A stretch of DNA of 51,544 bases from Haemophilus massiliensis (GTDB taxonomy: Bacteria; Pseudomonadota; Gammaproteobacteria; Enterobacterales; Pasteurellaceae): NCBI GenBank assembly GCA_000752995.2, contig LM994636.1:565472-617015 (forward strand). The letters run 5' to 3'. The notes under the pieces are model-generated. The model saw nothing but the letters and a program-made list of their open reading frames with translations, did no database searches and was not told the origin of the DNA. Below, one piece after another: positions 8,702-18,918 of the stretch; positions within the stretch are counted from its first letter, which is position 1, and every line of letters starts with the position of its first letter. The translations under genes and the position numbers were made by a program.

Positions 8702-9694
8702 CTAGTATTCACGTTCTACCGAGAGATAAGCCAATGAAATTAATGCAGTTTTATAATCGCTTTGTGGCAATATCGCAATTGCCTCGACGGCTTTGTGCGC
8801 TTCTTCGCGCGCGCGTTGCATGGCATAGTCCAGCGAGTTGTGCTGTGCCATAATTGCCAATACCTGCGCTAAAATTTCACGTTGACCGCCTTGTTCGATT
8901 GCCTGACGGATTAAGCTCGCCTGCGCAGGGTTTCCCTGCCGCATGGCGTGCAGCAACGGCAGTGTCGGTTTGCCTTCGGCTAAATCGTCTCCGACGTTTT
9001 TACCCAGCGCCTGCGCATTGGCGCTGTAATCCAATATGTCATCAACCAATTGGAATGCGGTGCCGAGATAGCGTCCATAATCCTGTAGCGCTTGTTCCTG
9101 TTGCGCGGTGGCGCCGGCGGCAATTGCCGCACATTGAGTGGCGGCTTCAAATAAGCGGGCGGTTTTACTGTAAATGACCCGCATATAATTTTCTTCCGTA
9201 ATATCCGGGTCGTTGACATTCATCAATTGCTGCACTTCGCCTTCGGCAATAACATTCGTTGCGTCCGACATAATTTTTAAAATTCTTAACGAATTCACCT
9301 GCGTCATCAGCTGGAACGAACGGGTATAAATATAATCGCCCACCAAAACACTTGCCGCATTACCGAATTCGTTATTGGCGGTAGGTTTGCCGCGCCGCAT
9401 ATCCGATTCGTCAACCACATCGTCATGCAGCAAAGTGGCGGTGTGCGTAAATTCGATAAATGCCGCGCAGGTTATGTGATCTTCACCGGAATATGCCAGC
9501 GCATTCGCCGCCAGCACGGCAATCATCGGGCGAATACGCTTGCCGCCGCCCTGAATAATGTAATAGCCGAGCTGGTTAATCAACGCCACATCGGAATTGA
9601 GCTGAGCCAAGATGGTAGCGTTTACTTTTTGCATATCCTCGCTGATTAGCGTCTGGATTGCATGAATATCCATTAGATTGATTTTTTCTGTCAT
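8702..9694 (-). CDS. ispB: Octaprenyl diphosphate synthase
   Basis: A 330-residue trans-isoprenyl diphosphate synthase that builds the C40 side chain of ubiquinone and menaquinone from farnesyl and isopentenyl diphosphate. The motifs GKRIRP (51-56), the first Asp-rich site LLHDDVVDESDMRRG (Asp91-92) and the second, LVDDILDY, are intact. The gene diverges from rplU-rpmA, the arrangement also found in E. coli. ATG 9694 is used; ATG 9673 (MDIHAIQTL) would fit nearly as well. Product chain length is taken from family and context, not read from the sequence. Confidence 0.94.
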   Translation of the reverse strand: MTEKINLMDIHAIQTLISEDMQKVNATILAQLNSDVALINQLGYYIIQGGGKRIRPMIAVLAANALAYSGEDHITCAAFIEFTHTATLLHDDVVDESDMRRGKPTANNEFGNAASVLVGDYIYTRSFQLMTQVNSLRILKIMSDATNVIAEGEVQQLMNVNDPDITEENYMRVIYSKTARLFEAATQCAAIAAGATAQQEQALQDYGRYLGTAFQLVDDILDYSANAQALGKNVGDDLAEGKPTLPLLHAMRQGNPAQASLIRQAIEQGGQREILAQVLAIMAQHNSLDYAMQRAREEAHKAVEAIAILPQSDYKTALISLAYLSVEREY

Positions 9695-9805
9695 CGCGAA
9701 TATCAGTAAAAGACTAAAGTGCGGTTGATTGTACCTGATTTTCTAAGCTTTCTGAAATCAAACCAGAACAAATCGGAAATTTTTTATTTTATTGCAAATA
9801 AGTTC

Positions 9806-9834
9806 TTGCTATCAGCCCGTTTTTTACGTAGAAT
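9806..9834 (+). promoter_or_regulatory. Sigma-70 promoter of rplU-rpmA
   Basis: TTGCTA and TAGAAT are separated by exactly 17 bases, about 75 bases before the rplU start. The -10 matches consensus at five of six positions. An ordinary housekeeping promoter for the ribosomal operon is inferred. Confidence 0.6.
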
Positions 9835-9908
9835 TTGCGACCTATTTATATGAATTTTGATGTGCTGAATGGGTTAACATTATAAGCACAATGTATAGCG
9901 GAGTATTT

Positions 9909-10220
9909 ATGTACGCAGTTTTCCAAAGTGGCGGTAAACAACACCGAGTCAGCGAAGGTCAGGTTGTTCGTTTAGAAAAACTTGAAATCGCAACTGGCGA
10001 AACCGTTGAGTTTGACTCAGTGTTAATGGTCGTTAACGGTGAAGATGTAAAAATTGGCGCCCCGGTTGTTGCCGGCGGCAAAGTAGTGGCTGAAGTGGTT
10101 TCTCACGGTCGCGGCGATAAAGTTAAAATTGTTAAATTCCGTCGTCGTAAACACAGTCGTAAACAACAAGGTCATCGTCAGTGGTTCACCGAAGTGAAAA
10201 TCACTGGGATTCAAGCATAA
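9909..10220 (+). CDS. rplU: 50S ribosomal protein L21
   Basis: A 103-residue bL21, which binds 23S rRNA and L20 in the large subunit. The start [14 protein letters not shown] and the basic end [14 protein letters not shown] are family signatures. I use ATG 9909, with GCGGAG just upstream, rather than ATG 9891, since the family begins at MYAVFQ. First gene of rplU-rpmA, divergent from ispB as in E. coli. Confidence 0.98.
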   Translation: MYAVFQSGGKQHRVSEGQVVRLEKLEIATGETVEFDSVLMVVNGEDVKIGAPVVAGGKVVAEVVSHGRGDKVKIVKFRRRKHSRKQQGHRQWFTEVKITGIQA

Positions 10221-10240
10221 TTTCAGAGGAGATCAAGTAG

Positions 10241-10498
10241 ATGGCAACTAAAAAAGCTGGCGGTTCAACTCGTAACGGTCGCGATTCTGAAGCTAAACGC
10301 CTTGGTGTGAAACGTTTCGGTGGGGAATCCGTATTAGCAGGCAGCATTATCGTTCGTCAACGTGGTACTAAATTCCATGCCGGTACTAATGTCGGTATCG
10401 GACGTGACCACACTCTATTTGCAACCGCGGACGGTAAAGTGAAATTTGAAGTGAAAGGCGAGAAAAATCGTAAATACGTCAGTATCGTTACCGAGTAA
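10241..10498 (+). CDS. rpmA: 50S ribosomal protein L27
   Basis: An 85-residue bL27, whose N-terminal tail ([14 protein letters not shown]) reaches the peptidyl transferase centre. It shows no N-terminal extension of the kind cleaved in Firmicutes. It lies 20 bases after rplU with an AGAGGAG ribosome binding site and is followed by a strong terminator. Confidence 0.98.
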   Translation: MATKKAGGSTRNGRDSEAKRLGVKRFGGESVLAGSIIVRQRGTKFHAGTNVGIGRDHTLFATADGKVKFEVKGEKNRKYVSIVTE

Positions 10499-10527
10499 TT
10501 TCAACAACACGCAATAAATCGCGAAAT

Positions 10528-10557
10528 GCCTCACAAATTGTTTGTGGGGCTTTTTTT
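10528..10557 (+). terminator. Rho-independent terminator after rpmA
   Basis: GCCTCACAAA pairs with TTTGTGGGGC (ten pairs, one G-T) across a three-base loop, followed by seven T residues. It separates the ribosomal operon from the transporters, whose first start codon lies only 15 bases downstream. Confidence 0.93.
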
Positions 10558-10571
10558 ATTAAAGGACAGCA

Positions 10572-11492
10572 ATGAAACAACCTTTATCCGGCTTTCTTTT
10601 CGGGCTGACAGCGGCTTTTATGTGGAGTTCGCTGCCTATTTTTGTGCAGCAAGTGGTGCAGGTAATGGATATTCAGACGTCGGTTTGGTATCGGTTTGCT
10701 TTAGCCGCCGTCGGGTTGTTTATCCTATTATGTTTAGGTGGTAAGCCGCGTCGCTTTAGCCGCGTGAATGGGAAAGACATGCTGCTTATTCTGCTCGGTA
10801 TTGGCGGGCTGTCGGTGAATTTTTTTCTGTATAATCTGGCGTTGAAATATATTCCACCAACCACAAGTCAGGTGCTCAGTCCGTTATCTTCGTTTATTAT
10901 GCTGATTGTCGGTGTTTTTTTGTTTAAAGAAAAAATGGGAATGCACCAGAAGATCGGGCTAGTTTTTTTAATTCTGGGGTTGCTGCTGTTTTTTAATGAA
11001 CGGGTAGATGATTTTTTACAATTGAACCTGTATTCCAAAGGAGTAATCTTTATTGTACTGTCCAGTTTTATCTGGGTCTTGTATGCAGTTGCACAGAAAT
11101 TATTACTGGCACGCTTGAATTCCCAGCAAATCCTATTAATGATTTATATCGGTTGTGCGTTGGTTTTTTTACCCTTTACCGATGTGCCGCAGATTTTTGA
11201 ATTGAACACTTTTCAACAGATCTGTCTGATTTTATCCGGCGTTAATACAATTATTGCTTACGGCTGCTATGCCGAGGCATTAAACCGTTGGGACATTGCG
11301 AAAGTCAGCGCTATTTTGACCCAGATTCCGGTGTTCACGTTGATTTTTTCTCATTTGGCGGTGGCAATCAGTCCGCAGCGCTTTGCCGCAGTCGAGCTAA
11401 ACTGGATAAGCTATTGTGGCGCACTTTGTGTTGTGTTGGGCGCCTTATTATCGGCATTAGGGCATAAATTAAAATTGATTAGATTATTGTAA
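10572..11492 (+). CDS. EamA/DMT family transporter (YhbE-like), copy 1
   Basis: A 306-residue inner-membrane protein with about ten hydrophobic segments and two EamA repeats, of the drug/metabolite transporter superfamily. The first repeat starts with GLTAAFMWSSLPIF and contains SSFIMLIVGVFLFKEKMG. The second contains SSFIWVLYAVAQKLL and ends with YGCYAEALNRWDIAKVSA. E. coli has one such gene, yhbE, at the same place between rpmA and obgE. Substrate is unknown; export of amino acids or metabolites is the usual role in the superfamily. The next gene is a close paralogue 14 bases downstream, so the two probably form one transcription unit. Confidence 0.9.
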   Translation: MKQPLSGFLFGLTAAFMWSSLPIFVQQVVQVMDIQTSVWYRFALAAVGLFILLCLGGKPRRFSRVNGKDMLLILLGIGGLSVNFFLYNLALKYIPPTTSQVLSPLSSFIMLIVGVFLFKEKMGMHQKIGLVFLILGLLLFFNERVDDFLQLNLYSKGVIFIVLSSFIWVLYAVAQKLLLARLNSQQILLMIYIGCALVFLPFTDVPQIFELNTFQQICLILSGVNTIIAYGCYAEALNRWDIAKVSAILTQIPVFTLIFSHLAVAISPQRFAAVELNWISYCGALCVVLGALLSALGHKLKLIRLL

Positions 11493-11506
11493 GTGAAGGA
11501 ATCGGG

Positions 11507-12451
11507 ATGAAACAGCAACCGTTGTTAGGTTTTATGTTTGCGTTAATCACCGCGATGGCATGGGGATCGCTACCGCTTGCTTTAAAACAGGTGTTAACCG
11601 CCATGGATACATTGACTATTGTCTGGTATCGTTTTCTGGTGGCTACGCTGGCATTATTGTTATTGCTTGGTTTAAGCGGAAAACTGCCGAAATTCTCTCA
11701 GATTAACCGCTATTTTGTCGGGTTGGCGATTATCGGTATTCTCGGTCTGGCAGGCAATTTTTCGTTATTTAATTCGTCGCTGCGCTTTATTGAACCGGCA
11801 GTGGCACAGATCTTTATTCATTTATCGTCATTTATGATGTTGTTTTGCGGCGTTGTTATTTTTAAGGAAACGCTGGGGCTACATCAGAAAATTGGGATTG
11901 TTGTGCTGATTATCGGTTTATGCCTGTTTTTTAATGATCGGTTTGAGGATTTAACTCGCTTAAATGATTATTTTATCGGAGTCATATTGAGCGTTTGTGC
12001 ATCAATTATCTGGGTTACTTACGGTTTAGCGCAAAAATTAATGTTGCGCCGATTCAGTTCGCAGCAGGTGCTGCTGATGATTTACTTCGGTTGTGCCGTT
12101 GTGTTTACACCCTTTGCCGAAGTTGCGCAGGTGAACGCTTTAAGCGGCTTTACCTTACTGTGTTTTATTTATTGCTGCCTGAATACCCTGATAGGTTACG
12201 GCGCGTATGCTGAAGCGCTGAATCGTTGGGATGTGGCGAAAGTTAGCGTAGTGATTACGCTGGTGCCGTTATTTACCATTTTATTTTCCCATTTGCTGCA
12301 CTATTTTTTACCGCAGTATTTTGCCGCACCGGAATTAAATTCAGTCAGTTATATCGGTGCATTGGTGGTTGTTTTGGGGGCCATGACCTCTGCGATCGGA
12401 CACCGTTTTATCAAACCGAAGTCGGTACAGAAAATAAAAATCCCGGACTAA
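11507..12451 (+). CDS. EamA/DMT family transporter (YhbE-like), copy 2
   Basis: This 314-residue membrane protein is a paralogue of the one just upstream: same start pattern (LGFMFALITAMAWGSLP), same second-repeat signatures (AQKLMLRRFSSQQVLLMIY, YGAYAEALNRWDVAKVS) and nearly the same length. The two look like a tandem duplication with considerable divergence. Ten membrane segments in two EamA repeats are expected. It may act as a homodimer or with copy 1. Substrate is unknown. A USS lies in the short gap before obgE. Confidence 0.9.
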   Translation: MKQQPLLGFMFALITAMAWGSLPLALKQVLTAMDTLTIVWYRFLVATLALLLLLGLSGKLPKFSQINRYFVGLAIIGILGLAGNFSLFNSSLRFIEPAVAQIFIHLSSFMMLFCGVVIFKETLGLHQKIGIVVLIIGLCLFFNDRFEDLTRLNDYFIGVILSVCASIIWVTYGLAQKLMLRRFSSQQVLLMIYFGCAVVFTPFAEVAQVNALSGFTLLCFIYCCLNTLIGYGAYAEALNRWDVAKVSVVITLVPLFTILFSHLLHYFLPQYFAAPELNSVSYIGALVVVLGAMTSAIGHRFIKPKSVQKIKIPD

Positions 12452-12513
12452 ACCGGCGGTCAGTTAAAGTGCGGTCAATTTTTAATGAAAATAAATAGGA
12501 TAGAAAACCATGA

Positions 12514-13701
<1,188 letters not shown>

Positions 13702-13707
13702 ACAACG

Positions 13708-13740
13708 GAAAAGTGCGGTAAAAACCACCGCACTTTCTTA
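13708..13740. terminator. Inverted USS pair terminator after obgE (first of two)
   Basis: AAAGTGCGGT (13710-13719) and ACCGCACTTT (13727-13736) form a ten-bp stem with a seven-base loop, followed by a T-rich stretch. It ends obgE. Confidence 0.75.
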
Positions 13741-13804
13741 TGTGCTTGGTTATTTCGAAAAAAGATAAGAAAATGCCCAAATTATGTATAAATCTTAAAT
13801 AGCC

Positions 13805-13836
13805 AAAAGTGCGGTAAAAATTACCGCACTTTTTTA
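13805..13836. terminator. Inverted USS pair terminator after rapZ (second of two)
   Basis: AAAAGTGCGGTAA (13805-13817) is fully complementary to 13821-13833 with a three-base loop and flanking A and T runs, so it can act in both directions. It most likely ends rapZ. The two USS dyads lie about 70 bases apart between the convergent genes. Confidence 0.8.
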
Positions 13837-13845
13837 TGCTCTGCG

Positions 13846-14700
13846 TTACTTTTTATGCCGTTCTAAGGATTTATGTTGAATCCGAACGTTTTTTCCTTTC
13901 GCCAGAAAGTATTCGCCCAGTTGTTGTGCGATATATACTGAACGGTGTTTGCCGCCGGTGCAGCCGATCGCAATGGTTAAATAACTGCGATTATTCTGTT
14001 CCAGCATGGGCAGCCAAGTTTCGATATAGCTGCGGGTTTGATAAATAAAATTATTGACTTCATTATGTTTATTCAGAAACTCGGCAACGGGTTTATCTAA
14101 GCCTGTCATCGGGCGCAGTTCCGGGTTCCAATGCGGGTTCGGCAGAAAACGCACGTCAAAGACATAATCCGCATCAAGCGGTAAACCATATTTAAAACCA
14201 AAGGATTCCACTACTATTTTCAGTTCTTTTTCCGTATTGCCGCGCAGAAATTCGCGTAGCCGTTCCGCCAGTTCGTGCGTGGATAAATGGGCGGTGTCAA
14301 TAATGATATTGGCTTGTTGAATCAGCGGTTCCAGATAGGCCTGTTCCGCCTCAATCGCCGCCTCAAGAGATAAATCCTGAATTGACAGCGGATGCAGGCG
14401 GCGTGAATCGCTGTAACGTCTGATTAAGGTGCTGCGATCCGTATCCAGAAAGATAATTTTAAGCTGGTGATGCTCCTGTAACCGGGAGAGCACTTGCTCC
14501 AGCTGTGAGGCAGTATTCGGCAGATTACGAATATCAATGCTGACGGCAACGGAAGACTGATTAACGGATAGAATCTCGACCAGCTGCGGCAGTAAATCTA
14601 CTGGCAGGTTATCAACGCAATAATATCCGATGTCTTCCAATGCTCGCAGCGCTACGGATTTTCCGGCGCCGGAACGACCGCTGATAATGATGATTTCCAT
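13846..14700 (-). CDS. rapZ: RNase adapter protein / nucleotide-binding protein RapZ
   Basis: A 284-residue RapZ (YvcJ family). In enterobacteria it senses glucosamine-6-phosphate and presents the small RNA GlmZ to RNase E, tuning GlmS. The P-loop GRSGAGKS is at residues 8-15. The C-terminal half holds SFGFKYGLP, the [13 protein letters not shown] block and the basic [11 protein letters not shown] motif. I chose ATG 14700 because [15 protein letters not shown] is the family start and AGGTG lies just upstream; a longer frame overlapping ptsN is not supported. It follows ptsN by 13 bases. npr, next to rapZ in E. coli, is absent. Confidence 0.95.
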   Translation of the reverse strand: MEIIIISGRSGAGKSVALRALEDIGYYCVDNLPVDLLPQLVEILSVNQSSVAVSIDIRNLPNTASQLEQVLSRLQEHHQLKIIFLDTDRSTLIRRYSDSRRLHPLSIQDLSLEAAIEAEQAYLEPLIQQANIIIDTAHLSTHELAERLREFLRGNTEKELKIVVESFGFKYGLPLDADYVFDVRFLPNPHWNPELRPMTGLDKPVAEFLNKHNEVNNFIYQTRSYIETWLPMLEQNNRSYLTIAIGCTGGKHRSVYIAQQLGEYFLAKGKNVRIQHKSLERHKK

Positions 14701-14713
14701 TAACTTGCACCTG

Positions 14714-15220
14714 TTATTGTTCGTTTGGTGATGGCTCAGGGATTTCCTGATGAATATGATCGGCATGGGCAAAAATCTGCCAGATTTCCTCCGCACTTTG
14801 TGCGCTTCTCAGCTGTTTGCACAATGTTTTATCTAATAATTTTTCCGCCAATTCCGGTAATACCGACTGTGAAAATTCGGCACAGTTTCGCGAAGGGATG
14901 AATAAAGCGAAAATCAAATCCACCTCACGGTGATCCGCCGCTTCATAGTTAATCGGGGTATCCAACTGTAGAAATACGGCAATCGGTTTGTTACCCTCCG
15001 GCAATCTGCCTTTAGGCATGGCGACGCCGTTGCCTAAGCCTGAATTGCCCAGTTTCTCGCGATTAAACAGAGAGTCGAAACCGCAATGTTCGCCGTCGGG
15101 CAGTTCAAGCTGCGGTGCGACAATCCGTCCGATCATTTCAAATACGCGTTTTTTGCTGGAACACACTACGCCTTGACGAATATTGTCGGGCGTCAGTAAT
15201 TGGGTGAATGCCGCCATCAT
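14714..15220 (-). CDS. ptsN: PTS EIIA-Ntr-like regulator PtsN lacking the phospho-histidine
   Basis: A 168-residue protein of the EIIA fructose/Ntr fold, normally the last phosphoacceptor of the nitrogen PTS (PtsP-NPr-PtsN) and a regulator of K+ transport and other targets. The fold is clear: [16 protein letters not shown], then [14 protein letters not shown] and [11 protein letters not shown]. The segment that reads GIAIPHG in E. coli, with phosphorylated His73, here reads GVAMPKG: codon 70, at 15011-15013, is AAA (Lys). It therefore cannot be phosphorylated in the usual way. rpoN and hpf, between lptB and ptsN in E. coli, are missing, and so is npr. It sits in lptC-lptA-lptB-ptsN-rapZ, ten bases after lptB. 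A role as an unphosphorylated binding partner is inference. Confidence 0.93.
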   Translation of the reverse strand: MMAAFTQLLTPDNIRQGVVCSSKKRVFEMIGRIVAPQLELPDGEHCGFDSLFNREKLGNSGLGNGVAMPKGRLPEGNKPIAVFLQLDTPINYEAADHREVDLIFALFIPSRNCAEFSQSVLPELAEKLLDKTLCKQLRSAQSAEEIWQIFAHADHIHQEIPEPSPNEQ

Positions 15221-15230
15221 AAAACCGCCG

Positions 15231-15956
15231 CTATAATTTAAACTGTTCGCCTAAATACACGCGGCGGACATGCTCGTTGTTCATCACTGCCTCCGGGGTA
15301 CCGGTGGCGATCATTTTACCGGCACTGACAATGTAAGCGCGTTGGCAGACATCCAGGGTTTCGCGCACGTTATGATCCGTAATGAGCACGCCGAGTCCGC
15401 GATCGCGCAGATCCATAATGATTTTTTTAATATCAATTACGGAGATCGGATCGACGCCGGCAAAGGGTTCGTCCAGCAGAATGAATTTGGGATTGGCGGC
15501 AAGCGCGCGTGCGATCTCGACTCTGCGACGTTCTCCACCGGATAACGATTGCCCCAAATTATCGCGAATATGCCCGATGTTGAATTCGTCAATCAGTTCG
15601 TCCGCTCTTTCTCGGCGCTGTCTGCCGTTAAGATCTTTGCGAATTTCCAGTACCGCCATCAGATTATCATACACGCTGAGGCGACGGAAAATGGAGGCTT
15701 CCTGCGGCAGGTAGCCGATCCCGCGTTGGGCGCGGTTGTGCATCGGCAACAGGCTGATGTCTTCGTCATCAATACGAATTTTGCCCTGATCATGACGTAT
15801 CAGACCGACCACCATATAAAAGGTTGTGGTTTTTCCTGCGCCGTTAGGCCCGAGCAACCCAACGATTTCATTTGAATTCACGGTTAAGCTGACGTCGGCG
15901 ACCACCTGGCGGCTTTTGTAACTTTTGGTAAGATTTTCAGCATAAAGAATAGACAT
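15231..15956 (-). CDS. lptB: LPS export ABC transporter ATP-binding protein LptB
   Basis: A 241-residue ATPase that, with LptF and LptG, powers extraction of LPS from the inner membrane. The Walker [10 protein letters not shown] (36-44), Q-loop, signature [15 protein letters not shown], Walker [14 protein letters not shown] and H-loop LITDH are all intact. It is encoded 12 bases after lptA and is the third gene of lptCAB. LptF/G must be elsewhere. Confidence 0.97.
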   Translation of the reverse strand: MSILYAENLTKSYKSRQVVADVSLTVNSNEIVGLLGPNGAGKTTTFYMVVGLIRHDQGKIRIDDEDISLLPMHNRAQRGIGYLPQEASIFRRLSVYDNLMAVLEIRKDLNGRQRRERADELIDEFNIGHIRDNLGQSLSGGERRRVEIARALAANPKFILLDEPFAGVDPISVIDIKKIIMDLRDRGLGVLITDHNVRETLDVCQRAYIVSAGKMIATGTPEAVMNNEHVRRVYLGEQFKL

Positions 15957-15968
15957 AACATCAAAATC

Positions 15969-16490
15969 CTATTTTTTCTTCTTCTGCTCATTTAACTGGG
16001 TCGGAATAAGCACTGTTTTCACGCGCGATTTTCCATCGCCATTGGCTTTCAACTGCTGTTTTTTCACATCGTAAGTGATGAGTTCGCCGTTAATTTTACT
16101 GTCCAGCTGTTTTAATTCGGCATTGCCGGCCAGGGTGAGAAACTCCGTGCCCAGATCATAATGAACTTTATTCGCTTTACCGTCCACCGGTTTGCCGTCG
16201 TCCAGCAGCTGATGGAAGGTGACCGGCGTGCCGAACGCATCGACAGTTTCCTTTTTGCCCGAATTTTCCGGCGGTCGGGTAATCACCACTTTATTGGCTT
16301 TGATCAGAATAGAACCCTGCGTAATCACAACATTATCGGAAAATGTCACCACACTGTTTTCCATATCCAGAGACTGATTGTCGGATTCGATATTAATCGG
16401 CTGATTGGTATCGTCTTTTAATGCCAGGGCCGGCAATGATGCCATCATCAGGGTTGTGAGTAATAAAACTTTATTGTTTATTGATTTCAT
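15969..16490 (-). CDS. lptA: LPS transport periplasmic protein LptA
   Basis: A 173-residue periplasmic beta-jellyroll protein that forms the bridge carrying LPS from LptC to LptD. A signal peptide ends near ASLPALA (about residue 23). The OstA-like domain follows (DMENSVVTFSDNVVITQGS, LTLAGNAELKQLDSKINGE), and a Lys-rich tail ends the protein. Its first 20 bases overlap the end of lptC, indicating translational coupling. Confidence 0.94.
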   Translation of the reverse strand: MKSINNKVLLLTTLMMASLPALALKDDTNQPINIESDNQSLDMENSVVTFSDNVVITQGSILIKANKVVITRPPENSGKKETVDAFGTPVTFHQLLDDGKPVDGKANKVHYDLGTEFLTLAGNAELKQLDSKINGELITYDVKKQQLKANGDGKSRVKTVLIPTQLNEQKKKK

Positions 16491-17046
16491 AATGTGTTCT
16501 TACCTGCTCTTTCAAGGTGGCGATTTGTTGTTGTAAATTACCGCTTAGCTTTAATCCGGTGGAATTGAAGTTTAAGCCGTTAATGGTGACCATTGTATCA
16601 GATGTAATATCCTGCGTCTTTAAATTCACCACCGCACTTTGCGTTTCCACCCGTTGCAAGCGGGAATCGGCTAACAGGCTTTGGACGGTGACGTTACCGG
16701 TTAAATACAGCATATTTTCGTTGCTTAATTTGGCGTTATCCGCACTGATTTTCCAGCTTTGCCCACCTAATTGTTCGGTTTGAATATCAAACAGGTAAAC
16801 AATCGGTTTGTGGAAATCCGTATGTTTGTCATTGGCGTAATGTTCCACCTTTTCGGAAAGTGCCAAATATTGTTTTTTACCGCTAGGCGAATACACGGTA
16901 GTTTGCATTTTCTGACCGATATATTCCGGGCTGTCATCGGACTTGATAAGATCATTGAGGTTTTCATCATCTTGATGCAGGCTGTAAAACCAAGCAAGTA
17001 ATGCCAAGGTGATGACGGATAAAACGATATTCCAGCGGATCTTCAT
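16471..17046 (-). CDS. lptC: LPS export system protein LptC
   Basis: A 191-residue bitopic inner-membrane protein that accepts LPS from LptB2FG and passes it to LptA. One N-terminal membrane anchor (about residues 5-21, VLSVITLALLAWFYSL) is followed by a periplasmic OstA-like domain (YLTGNVTVQS). First gene of the minus-strand cluster. In E. coli yrbG, kdsD and kdsC lie between lptC and the mla genes; here lptC directly faces mlaF. Confidence 0.92.
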   Translation of the reverse strand: MKIRWNIVLSVITLALLAWFYSLHQDDENLNDLIKSDDSPEYIGQKMQTTVYSPSGKKQYLALSEKVEHYANDKHTDFHKPIVYLFDIQTEQLGGQSWKISADNAKLSNENMLYLTGNVTVQSLLADSRLQRVETQSAVVNLKTQDITSDTMVTINGLNFNSTGLKLSGNLQQQIATLKEQVRTHYEINKQ

Positions 17047-17304
17047 AAGTGTGTCGGCTCGTCGGTTATTAAAAAATCAGAAACGAATAATAGCATAATT
17101 TTTAAAAGCAAATAACCAGCACCGATAAAAAGCCTATAAATGCGGATAAAAGTGCGGTGATATTTTAGCGGAAATATTTATGCAGGAACGTTTTTGTTAA
17201 ATCGCGGTCAAACAGGAAAGCGGATTTAGTTTGACATTCCGGCTGAATTCGTGGAATATCACTAACTTCATTTTTTGTATCAAAACAAGGCAAAGAACGG
17301 TTTT

Positions 17305-18099
17305 ATGGCTAAACCCTTGGTTGAGGTGAAAAATCTCACTTTTAAACGCGGTGAACGCATTATTTACGACAATCTTAATTTGCGGGTCGAACAAGGCAAA
17401 ATTACCGCAATTATGGGACCGTCGGGCATCGGTAAAACCACCTTGCTGAAACTTATCGGCGGGCAGTTAATTCCTGAACGGGGCGAAATTCTGTTCGACG
17501 GGCAGGATATTTGTAAAATGTCCCGTGCTGAACTGTATCGCGCGCGCAATCGCATGGGAATGTTATTTCAATCCGGCGCGCTTTTCACCGACATGTCCAC
17601 TTTTGACAATGTCGCTTTTACCATTCGTGAACACACCCGTCTGCCGGAAACCTTGATTCGTAAAATCGTATTAATGAAATTAGAGTCCGTCGGGCTGCGC
17701 GGTGCCGCCGACCTGATGCCTTCGGAGTTATCCGGCGGGATGGCAAGACGAGCGGCGCTGGCAAGAACCATTGCGCTGGATCCGGATCTGATTATGTATG
17801 ATGAGCCCTTTACCGGGCAGGATCCGATCAGCATGGGCGTGATTATCAGCCTGATAAAACGCTTAAATGAAGCGTTACAACTGACTTCCATTGTGGTGTC
17901 TCATGATGTGCAGGAAGTGCTGAGTATTGCCAATTATGCGTATATTATTGCGGATAAACGGGTTATTGCAGAGGGCAGCGCACAGCAACTGCTCGCCAGT
18001 GATGATCCGCAGGTGATTCAGTTTATTAAAGGTGAGGCCGACGGCCCAGTGCATTTCCATTACCCGGCGCGGGATTATGTGCAGGAGTTATTTGAATGA
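17305..18099 (+). CDS. mlaF: Phospholipid transport ABC ATPase MlaF
   Basis: ATPase (264 residues) of the MlaFEDB complex, which moves phospholipid between the outer leaflet of the outer membrane and the inner membrane to keep lipid asymmetry. Walker [10 protein letters not shown], signature [15 protein letters not shown], Walker [14 protein letters not shown] and H-loop VVSHD are intact. ATG 17305 ([13 protein letters not shown]) fits the family; ATG 17275 would add ten unsupported residues. It overlaps mlaE by four bases and leads mlaFEDCB-ibaG-murA, the order of E. coli. Confidence 0.95.
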   Translation: MAKPLVEVKNLTFKRGERIIYDNLNLRVEQGKITAIMGPSGIGKTTLLKLIGGQLIPERGEILFDGQDICKMSRAELYRARNRMGMLFQSGALFTDMSTFDNVAFTIREHTRLPETLIRKIVLMKLESVGLRGAADLMPSELSGGMARRAALARTIALDPDLIMYDEPFTGQDPISMGVIISLIKRLNEALQLTSIVVSHDVQEVLSIANYAYIIADKRVIAEGSAQQLLASDDPQVIQFIKGEADGPVHFHYPARDYVQELFE

Positions 18100-18881
18100 T
18101 AGTAAATATGATTTCCGCATTGGGTAGCTCGGCGATAAATGTCTGCCGCTCGCTCGGCAGCGCCGGTTTTATGCTGTGGGGCGCGTTAATCGGTAAACCG
18201 CAGGTGAGAAAGCATTTTCCTTTGCTAATTAAGCAGTTGCATGTGTTAGGCGTGCAATCTTTATTGATTATCATGCTGTCCGGTTTATTTATCGGTATGG
18301 TGATTGGTTTGCAAGGCTATGTGGTTTTAGTGGATTTTGCGGCGGAAACCAGCCTCGGACAGTTGGTTGCGCTTTCGCTGCTGCGCGAATTAGGGCCGGT
18401 TGTGACCGCACTTTTGTTTGCCGGACGTGCCGGTTCTGCGTTAACGGCGGAAATCGGTTTAATGAAAGCGACCGAACAATTGTCCAGTCTGGAAATGATG
18501 GCGATAGATCCGCTACGTCGGGTTATTTCGCCGCGCTTTTGGGCCGGTGTGATTGCGATGCCGATTCTGGCGATTATTTTTACCGCCGTCGGGATTTGGG
18601 GCGGTTCGCTGGTCGGTGTGGACTGGAAAGGCGTGGATGCCGGCAGTTTCTGGTCGGTGATGCAAAATTCGGTCAGCTGGAGCTACGATATTTGTAACGG
18701 ATTTATTAAAAGCCTCTGTTTTGCCGTATCGGTGGTTTGGATTGCGTTATTTAACGGTTATAACTGTATTCCGACTTCGGAGGGAATCAGTAAAGCCACC
18801 ACCAAAACGGTCGTGAACGCCTCTTTGGTGGTGCTGGGATTGGATTTTGTGCTCACGGCAGTGATGTTCGGAGCGGGTTAA
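18096..18881 (+). CDS. mlaE: Phospholipid transport permease MlaE
   Basis: A 261-residue inner-membrane permease of the Mla system with five to six hydrophobic segments. The MlaE family block [17 protein letters not shown] and the following [17 protein letters not shown] are clear. Its ATG overlaps the mlaF stop (ATGA), so the two are probably translationally coupled. Confidence 0.96.
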   Translation: MIVNMISALGSSAINVCRSLGSAGFMLWGALIGKPQVRKHFPLLIKQLHVLGVQSLLIIMLSGLFIGMVIGLQGYVVLVDFAAETSLGQLVALSLLRELGPVVTALLFAGRAGSALTAEIGLMKATEQLSSLEMMAIDPLRRVISPRFWAGVIAMPILAIIFTAVGIWGGSLVGVDWKGVDAGSFWSVMQNSVSWSYDICNGFIKSLCFAVSVVWIALFNGYNCIPTSEGISKATTKTVVNASLVVLGLDFVLTAVMFGAG

Positions 18882-18918
18882 GTGAATTAAAAGTGCGGTA
18901 AAAAAATCAGGACATTTT

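Noticed and set aside
13846..14796. Longer RapZ starting within ptsN
   Set aside because: The extra 32 residues are the ptsN 3' end in another frame; the family start and an AGGTG site point to 14700.
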